A stretch of DNA of 64,000 bases. Source: Thozetella sp. PMI_491 (lineage: Eukaryota; Ascomycota; Sordariomycetes; Chaetosphaeriales; Chaetosphaeriaceae). The notes under the pieces are model-generated. The model worked only from the letters and a program-made list of their open reading frames with translations, made no database searches and was not told the origin of the DNA. Below, one piece after another: positions 56,869 through 64,000 of this stretch. The position numbers and the translations under genes are program-made. The stretch spans positions 992,001 through 1,056,000 of the forward strand of contig MU270022.1 in assembly GCA_021432635.1 (NCBI GenBank), read 5' to 3'. The stretch's first letter is position 1; the number at the start of each line of letters is the position of its first letter.

Positions 56869-59101
56869 ATGCCACAATCCGAACAGCATGACGTCTCAGG
56901 CCAACGCGTGAAGCCGCGGGCGGGCAAGGCCTGCTCCGGCTGCCACACCCGCAAGGTGCGATGTGACGTAGCGCAATCTGGGCGGCCCTGCACCAGGTGC
57001 CGCGCCGACGGCTACGACTGCGTTCCGCACAGCAGGAAGATGCGCCACCGCAAAGGCGCCGCGGAGCGCGGTGCAGTGAGCCCTGGCGTCCCAACCGCGC
57101 CGGGCCCGATTCCCGAGCACATCCTGCTGCACAAGTTTCCGTACTATCCCTTCTTCCGGAAGCTGGCCGCCCAGGGACAGGATCGAGACCGCGGCGTGTT
57201 GCTCCCGGTGCCAATGCAGGAGCACCCCAACATCACCCTGCACGCCGACGACATGCAATTTCTGAAGCGCAAAGGCGCGCTCAACCTGCCCCCCAAGGCC
57301 ATCTTGGACGAGTGTATTTCTGTCTATTTCCGCGTGTTCCACCCTTTCTTCCCCGTCATTGATCGACCTGCATTCCTTTCGCAGTATCATCAGAAAGATG
57401 TTGAGGCTATCGAGGCCGGCAGAGGACCGAGTCTATTGCTGATGCAAGCCATCGTGTTTACATCCATCTCGGTAAGACGGAAGAGATGTAACGCCACTAC
57501 CTCATTGCTAATCATTCCCAGGCTCTGTCGACAGACACCATCGGTGCCCTAGGATTCTCCTCGCGCCTGGAGGCAAGGAGCTGTTTCCACAGGAGAGCCA
57601 GGGTAAGCGCCTCATTCCCTCCCGCAAGTGCGCTCCTGACCCATCCAGTTCCTCTACGAATTTGACTACGAGTCAGACGATATTGTCGTCATTCAAACCC
57701 TCCTTCTCATAAGCCAGCACTACCCTTCCATGGTGGAACAGAAACATACTTGGTTATGGGTGCACCAGGCGATCGGGCTCGCCCAAGGCGCCGGGCTCCA
57801 TCGAGATTCCGGCCCGGCTCCTCAACGTAAACTGTGGGCGCGCATATGGTGGGCCTGTCTCGCGAGGGACAGACTCATCACTCTGGGCACCGGACGGCCC
57901 ATGCACATAAACAGCTTGGACTGCAGCGTTCCGCTCCTCACACCTGTCGACTTAGAGGAAGAAGGCGACAGCGACGACGACCGTGTCGTCAAAGCCATCT
58001 TTGTGGAGTTCGTCAGGTTGTGCCAATACATGGAGGGTGTACTGTCTCTGCCCCTAGTTGCCATGCATGATCTACCGACCCAAGTGGATCTATGCAACGA
58101 TACGCTCGAATCCTGGGTTCTGAATCTTAGCCCTGCAGCGCGGCGGGGTGATGACGGACGGGTCGGGTACGGAGGAAGCAATATGGCGACCTTGTACCGG
58201 GCAGTGCTGCATTTGGTGTATAAGTGAGTCTCTGTCGTGCGTGTGTGGAATCATTTTCCGTGACTAACCGCAGCAGTACTGTTCTAATTACAGCCCGGCA
58301 ATCTGGCCATATTCTTGACAAAGACCGAAGCAGCGGGCCGCGAATACTCACGCCCGGCGTACAACACGTGGCCCAGGATACCACCAAGCTCGTATCGGAA
58401 CTCATGTCTCGAGACTTGGTACAATTCTGCCCGACAATATGGTTCGCTTCAATTCCATGTCTGCCGGAACAGAGAGACTGACAAGAGACAGTGTCACTTC
58501 GGTGCTACCATGTTTAGTTATCCACATCCAACGAATACGATCTGAAGATGATCCTCCTGAATCCGAATTGGCCTCGACACAGTTCCGGGCCTGTATGTCG
58601 TTTCTAAAGAAACTAGGAGAGACTTTCTGGCATGCCATCTTTTACCATGGTCTTTTCGATCTGGCCACTTCGCCGCGTGCAGCGGGATCTGGCAGGCAAG
58701 CTGGCATGCGACCATTATACCCCAGTAGCAGCAAGGCACAGCGGCATATCGAGAGGACGGCATCCAGCCAAACGCTAAACGGTGGGCAGATGCCTGCCAC
58801 CGAAACTATAACGCGAGCGGAGAGGCCTGAGACTCGGAGTTTACCTCTGGCTATGCACTCGGAAGGCGCTCATGCAACCCTCCCGACCGGAACTAGCCCA
58901 CTGGCGGTACCTCTCGGGGGATTGGCCGCGGCGTCAGACGACGTTTCTGTGAACGATCCGGGCATGTACATGTTCGGGGTAGATGAACTAGGGATTCAGG
59001 ATATTGACTACCAGTTCTTTGAAGGATGGTTAGATGATGTCAACGACTTGGGATCTTTAGGATCCCTAGGATCGTTCTCCAGCATTTTCCCTTCAGCATA
59101 G
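56869..59101 (+). CDS. Zn2Cys6 fungal transcription factor (CTF1-like)
   Basis: Exons are 56869-57471, 57522-57602, 57649-58223, 58274-58441 and 58492-59101, with introns of only 46-50 nt, giving 678 residues. The frame is open upstream of 56869, but MPQSEQHD is the first start that gives a normal N-terminus. The binuclear cluster has cysteines at 22, 25, 32, 41, 44 and 51 (KACSGCHTRKVRCD...CTRCRADGYDC). The fungal-specific transcription-factor domain follows, with CISVYFRVFHPFFPVIDRPAF, HQAIGLAQGAGLHRD and the arginine-rich WWACLARDRLITLGTGRPMHI. Overall it resembles regulators of the cutinase-factor/amino-acid or sugar catabolism type. It converges closely (96 bp) on the dehydratase gene, making a pathway-specific regulator likely (inference). 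The C-terminus carries a small LGSLGSLGS repeat. Confidence 0.88.
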
Positions 59102-59197
59102 CAACCCGCACCGCAAAATAAGAGATTATACAATCTTTTCCCGAGGACCGTAGTATTTCCTACTTTCTGGACAGAAAACCCCTTAATTATACTATAC

Positions 59198-60788
59198 TCA
59201 AGCCTTGGGTCCGTTCCGAATCTTCAACCCGGTTTCACTTGCCCAGAAGCTCCCAGTGGGGAACTCATATTTTTCAAGGGCCTCAGGTTTGTACTCAACG
59301 CTGTAACCCGACTCCCAAGGCGTAACGAAGAAGCCGTCTGCCGTCTTGACGGGATACACCAAAACTTCACTGAAGGAGTTGATGTGCTCGAGAAGGCTCT
59401 GCTCGCCAGCGACACTGAGGTAGTTGATCAGTGCGAGATGCTGTGTATACTCGTTCAGCCCGATGCCGCCACTATGGGGGATGACGGGAATGTTGAACCT
59501 GCGCCATGCATTAGCTACAGATAGGATGATCGCGGCGGGAGATCAGCGTACTTCTTGGCCATCAGCATGACTGCAATGACCTCATTTACTCCTCCAAGGC
59601 GGCAAGCATCAACTTGACAGTAATCGATAGCCTCGCCCTGCAGCAACTGTTTGAACATGACGCGATTTTGGCAGTGCTCGCCGGTAGCGACGCCGATTCC
59701 GTAAGGCTTCAGCGCCTTGCGGATGGCAGCGTGGCCAAGAATGTCGTCCGGGGAGGTTGGCTCCTCGATGAACCTATAAACGCAGTCTCGTCAGTCCACT
59801 GGCTCCTCCGCGATTGGGCTGCGAAGAAAAGGCGGGCAAAGGGGCTTACAGAGGCTTGAACTCAGCCAGCATCTTCATCTTCTCAATCGACTCGGGCACG
59901 TTCCACACCTGGTTGGCATCAACGGCGAGCCAGCGGTCGTAGCCGATCGCGTCGCGGGCGATCTTCATGCGGCGCCGGTCCTCCTCAATGTCGCCTCCGA
60001 CCTTGAGCTTGAACTTATCCATGCCGTCGGCGAGGTTCTGCTGGATAAGCTCGATCATCCTTTCATCCGAGAAACCCAACCAGCCAGCCTGGGTCGTGTA
60101 GGCGGGGACAGCGCGGTTCTTCTTAGCATCTTCCAGACGGGCCGCCTTGGTGGGTTCTAAGCCCCTGAGAATCTCCAGCGCCTCCTCGGGCGTGAGGGCG
60201 TCGACGATGTAGCGGAAGTCGATGCATGCCACGAGCTCTTCGGGAGTCATGTCGTACACGATCTTCCAGACGGGCTTGTTCAGGTACCGACCCCAAAGAT
60301 CCCACAAAGCGTTGATACAGGAGCTTAAGCCGAGGTGAATAACACCCTTTTCGGGTCCGATCCATCGGAGCTGTGAGTCGGCCACGAGGTAACGCCACGT
60401 CTGACCCATGTTCTCGAAAAGTTCGCCGAGGGTCTTGCCGACAAGACGCTCCGCGATCATGGCCGCGGCGGAGGTACAGAGGTCGTTACCGCGCCCGATC
60501 GTGAAGGCGATGCCGTGCCCGATGAGGTCGGTGTTGGTCTTGAGGAGAATGTGAGACGCGCTGTAGTCTCCAGCGGGGTTCATGGCATCCGAGCCCGAGG
60601 CATCAAGACTTGTGGGAAACCTGAGGTCTGCGAGCCGGGCAAGTGAGCTTAGGTGCTTCGGAGTGGGACGCGTGAAGTACCTTACCATATGACTTATATC
60701 CTATAATCTTGATCTCGGAGATGGGTAGATGAGACCCTTCAAAGGCAGACCCGGGCGCCGGTCTCTGGCTGTTGAATTGGGAACCCAT
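59198..60788 (-). CDS. L-fuconate-dehydratase-like enolase superfamily enzyme (ENOSF1 type)
   Basis: Minus-strand exons are 60788-60686, 60627-59850, 59773-59552 and 59498-59198, with introns of 58, 76 and 53 nt, giving 467 residues. It belongs to the mandelate-racemase subgroup. [23 protein letters not shown] and [13 protein letters not shown] are hallmarks of the L-fuconate dehydratase branch. The catalytic K-x-K is KLK (about 241-243). Metal ligands are Asp in VDANQVW (about 271), Glu in [10 protein letters not shown] and Glu in ATGEHCQN, and the general-base histidine lies in [15 protein letters not shown]. The expected reaction is Mg-dependent dehydration of an aldonate such as L-fuconate to a 2-keto-3-deoxy acid. 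Related sugar acids (L-galactonate, D-arabinonate) are possible. It is cytosolic and shares a promoter region with a permease gene. Confidence 0.9.
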
Positions 60789-61520
60789 TGTGTCTTGTTG
60801 CTGCAATACGTGTTTATATCTTGACTGTTTGTCTGCCCATCGGGATGCCATCGTCACAGGCGCTCCCCCTTATGTATGGTATAACTGGTGGTGGGGAAAC
60901 GAAGCACACTTCCAGCGGCAGTTGGGGAAATGTTGGAGAAGGGAGCGAGCTCGGCGCGGTAGCACTTTCAAGCTTCCAGGGGCAGCCAATGGCAGGGGAA
61001 CGCTCGGCGACTCGGCTTCATGGCCAGCTCTTTGCCTACGGATCACGGGGTTCTAGACGAGCGTAAAAGGAACTAGGGGCTATACCTCCGCTGTTTGGAA
61101 AACAAGGGGAAAGCAAACTAAGAGGCAGCCAATGGCGATGCGCCGTCCGGCGTTTCGGCGATTTCCCAGATGTCGGGGCCCCCGCATCATGGCGCCTCCG
61201 GACGCCATGGACACATTTTTGGGGGTGCGGGTGACTTCGCGGGGTGGCCCACCTGGAAATCCCCTGTCCGGGTTCAAGCCTGACTCGTATGGTCCCTCAC
61301 TGGCCGGATGGTGGGAGCCTGTTGGTGTGGTGAGCAGAGATGGCCAACAATTTCTTTTACACGCCAAGGCATCGATATACAAGGAGGCCCCCAGGGCAGC
61401 CATCATTGGAGTATAAATAATACCATTCCTGTTGCCAGTTCTCGCCATCGCTTTGTTAAAGAAGGGCTGCACTCTCTATCTGTTGCGTGATTACAAGACC
61501 AACCTACGACAGCATTAACG
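60789..61520. promoter_or_regulatory. Shared divergent promoter of dehydratase and permease
   Basis: A 732-bp region between two divergent start codons. TATAAATA lies at 61412-61419, about 100 bp upstream of the permease start. A direct CGG-N5-CGG repeat lies at 61148-61158; CGG triplets are the usual half-sites of Zn2Cys6 factors, one of which is encoded next door. No strong TATA was seen on the dehydratase side. Assignment of the site is inference. Confidence 0.45.
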
Positions 61521-63267
61521 ATGACCGATTTCACCAAGGACAACGGAATCGCTCAGCATGAGCTGGAACATGTAGAGCCAGACCTAAAGGTCCCTGTCGC
61601 GGCCAAGATCAATCAGGCCAACGCCGAAATCTACGCCGAGGCGCTTCGCCGTTACCCTGACGATGAGTCGATCGACAAAGAAGCCGAGCGGCGGCTGAAG
61701 CGAAAGCTTGACATGCGTATCCTCCCTCTGCTAGGAATGTGTTACTTCTTCTATGTAGGCAGCTCTGGTCAGCCCCGTCTTGGCTTCTATGATAGCTGAT
61801 CAGTTTCTCGCCTTGGGCAGTACGTCGACAAGACAACCCTCTCCTATGCGGCTATCTTCGGGATCAAGGACGACCTCCAGCTAAAAGGCACCGAGTACTC
61901 ATGGCTCTCAAGCGTGTTCTATTTTGGATGGCTCGTCTGGTCCATCCCTTCTAACCTCATCATGCAACGCTGTCCTCCAGGCTGGTATCTGGCCTTCAAC
62001 ATTTTCCTCTGGGGTGCTTTGCTTATATGCCAGGCCGCCGCGCAAAATTTCACAGTCCTTGCGGTGCTGCGTGTGCTCTCGGGTGCCTTCGAGGCCATCG
62101 CCGATCCGGCTTTTATGCTTATTACCTCGATGTTCTATACTCGCGAGGAGCAACCCAGTCGCATCTCGGCCTGGTACGCGTGGAACGGGATCGGTGTCGC
62201 TGGGGGTGGCCTGATCGGTATGTTTGACCACCCTACCCAGACAAGGAGCACTTTAATAACACGCTCTGTAATAGGATACGGTATTGGCCAGCTCAAGGGC
62301 TCGATGGCTTCTTGGCGATATGAATTCATCGTCGTTGGTGCGCTCTGTGCTTTCTGGGGCATCATACTGTTCGTCCTCCTTCCCAACTCCCCGACTACCT
62401 TCCGCGGATTTACCGAGGACGAGAAGTTCATGATGATTGCGCGGATGCGACGCAATCAAACCGGTGTCGAGCAGCGGTCTATCAACTGGCGGCAGATCAG
62501 AGAAGCTTACCTCGACTACAAGACCTGGCTATTCTTCATCCTTGGCTTCGTCTCCGCTGTGCCGAACGGCGGGATTTCCAACTTCTCGACCTTGGTCATC
62601 CAGGGTCTGGGCTTTGATACGCTGCACACCGCACTCCTCGGCATTCCACAGGGAGTGCTGGTCGTCATCTGGATTGGTCTTGGCGCTCTAGCCAACAAAT
62701 ACATGAGAAAGAACAGTCGCACGCTCGTTTGCGCCATGTTCATGATTCCTACCATGGCTGGTGCGCTTGGGTTCCTTCTGGCGCCGACCAACGCTTACGT
62801 CGGGCGACTCATATGTTTGTAAGTCCGCCCTCTGCAACACTATAGTCGTATCCAGGATTTAGACTAATGCAGCTAGCTACCTGACTGGTTCATACCAGGC
62901 GTCCTTCGTGATCTGCCTTTCCCTAGTCACTAGCAACACTGCCGGCCAATCCAAGAAGATGATTGTCAGCGCAATGATTTGGTTCGGTTCGTGCGTGGGG
63001 AGCATCTCCAGCCCCTTCTTCTACAAGTCGGAGGAGGCACCGTCGTACCGCTCGGGCATCGCATCACTCTTAGCGACAAACGTCATTGAGTTCCTTCTAT
63101 TCTTCGTGTTCCGATACGCGTTCAAATGGGAGAACCGGAAGAAGGAGAAATTGCGGGCGGAGATGCGGGCACGAGGTGAACTCGGCCATGATCAAGCTGC
63201 ACTGAACGCCACTGCCTTCCAGGATCTAACGGACAAGGAAAACCCGAACTTCGAATATGTGTACTAG
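61521..63267 (+). CDS. MFS permease of the ACS/Dal5 (organic anion) type
   Basis: Exons are 61521-61754, 61821-62217, 62275-62818 and 62877-63267, with introns of 66, 57 and 58 nt, giving 521 residues. The hydrophilic N-terminus ends in RRLKRKLDMRILPLLGMCYFFYYVDKTTLSYA, the typical start of helix 1 in the anion:cation symporter/allantoate permease group. Later motifs are FYFGWLVWSIPSNLIMQR and SGAFEAIADPAFMLITSMFYTREEQPSR. About twelve membrane segments; plasma membrane expected. Shared control with the dehydratase suggests uptake of a sugar acid such as L-fuconate or a related aldonate (inference). The 57-nt second intron has no stop in frame, so retention would insert 19 residues. Confidence 0.9.
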
Positions 63268-63493
63268 CTGCTGACGAATACGGTATCTGTTGAATTGCAA
63301 ATACAATCTCGATGATATTGTGACTAATTACACACCGCGCATGCTGTTGCAGACGCTCGTCGAGGGTTAAGTTAGGTCTTGGAAGCGAACAGAGAAACTC
63401 GATGACCCTTGATGTGATTTAATTAGTTATCCTCACTTAAGGTCAAAACCCGCGATGGTACGCTCCGCCAAACTCCATCGTTGGAAGCAAGCT

Positions 63494-64000
63494 TCAAGGC
63501 AAAGCTGACGTTTCTGCCTTCTCGACAGAAGGCTTGTCGGCTCCTTTACCCTGCCGAATATCTCTCCATCCCATGCCCCAAGAAAAGAGAAACGATGCAA
63601 TGCCGAGACCGACGCCTAGATACATGACGCTATTTATGCTCTTGCAATAAGCCACGAGGACGTTGGGCAGTTGGTCGGCCGAGACTAGTTGGCGGAAAGA
63701 CCTGGCACCCGCTTGGATCATGGCTTCAGCATCGACACCAGGCGCATACTGATCGGTCATCTTCTTCATGCTGTTGTTAAAGATGGCCTGGGCTGCCACC
63801 TGGGCCACCGTACCGCCCATATATTGACAAAAGGTCATGAAGCTCATCGCAGTAGAGATCTGCTTAGGCGATACTGTGCTCTGGATTGCAATATAAGGCT
63901 TTAATCATGATTAGCGGATTTACTGAGCGCACCACAGAATCGCAACATGACTAGGGCCGGAGTAGATGTCTTACAATTGTGCCTGCTAAACCACTGCCAA
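63494..64000 (-). CDS. DHA2-type MFS drug transporter, C-terminal part (runs off the window)
   Basis: Minus-strand exons are 64000-63975 (partial) and 63898-63494, with intron 63974-63899 (GTAAGA..TAAAG). The partial protein reads ...GSGLAGTI then PYIAIQSTVSPKQISTAMSFMTFCQYMGGTVAQVAAQAIF, a hallmark of the late helices of 14-TM fungal drug:H+ antiporters. A final membrane helix (VMYLGVGLGIASFLFSWGMGW) and a short cytoplasmic tail follow. The 5' part lies beyond position 64000. It converges on the permease gene, 226 bp away; whether it belongs to the same pathway is unknown. Confidence 0.85.

Noticed and set aside
61262-61290. GGGTTCAAGCC resembling a tRNA B box
   Set aside because: No A box, acceptor stem or anticodon arm could be folded at the required spacing. 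No tRNA or rRNA gene was recognised elsewhere in the window.

Overview
The window looks like a filamentous ascomycete chromosome (Pezizomycotina, perhaps a Sordariomycete; I cannot name the species). Genes are single transcription units with short GT-AG introns, mostly 46-76 nt, often with CTAAC/CTGAC-type branch sites. The protein families are typical of these fungi: Zn2Cys6 regulators, Clr5-ankyrin and F-box proteins, secreted hydrolases, MFS carriers and small secreted proteins. One transposon carries RIP-like damage. Exon coordinates are hand-spliced from open reading frames, splice signals and family conservation; no transcript evidence was available.

Layout. 1-4.8 kb: two unrecognised fungal genes. 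4.8-10.3 kb: a Ser/Thr protein kinase gene split inside its catalytic domain by a 3,278-bp hAT element (6153-9430) with an 8-bp target duplication and matching terminal inverted repeats. 10.5-14 kb: a seven-exon secreted GH106-like (rhamnosidase-type) hydrolase. 14-16.6 kb: no gene seen. 16.6-32.6 kb: a RidA-family protein, a decayed stretch, a Sfk1/Frag1/DRAM-family membrane protein, an NmrA/isoflavone-reductase-like enzyme beside a C2H2+Zn2Cys6 regulator, an F-box/ankyrin protein, a pepsin-like protease with a GC-AG intron, an MFS carrier and a small Cys-containing secreted protein.

33-40 kb: a putative Thr/Pro-rich secreted protein, a tannase/feruloyl-esterase and a crotonase with a signal peptide. 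41-52 kb: two paralogous Clr5-ankyrin genes in inverted, convergent orientation with nearly superimposable exon structures and a shared C-terminal tail, flanking a small gene with a retropepsin-like domain. 53-55 kb: an F-box/LRR gene broken by one in-frame TGA.

56.9-63.3 kb: a plausible catabolic unit of a Zn2Cys6 regulator, an L-fuconate-dehydratase-like (ENOSF1-type) enolase-superfamily enzyme and a divergently transcribed ACS/Dal5-type MFS permease sharing a 732-bp promoter region. With the rhamnosidase-like and tannase genes this fits growth on plant-derived deoxysugars, sugar acids and phenolic esters, although the rhamnosidase lies about 45 kb away. The window ends inside a DHA2-type drug transporter gene.

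The strongest unusual signals are the hAT-disrupted kinase, the inverted Clr5-ankyrin pair with its conserved 108-nt exon and WVDWD tail, and the single-nonsense F-box/LRR gene.
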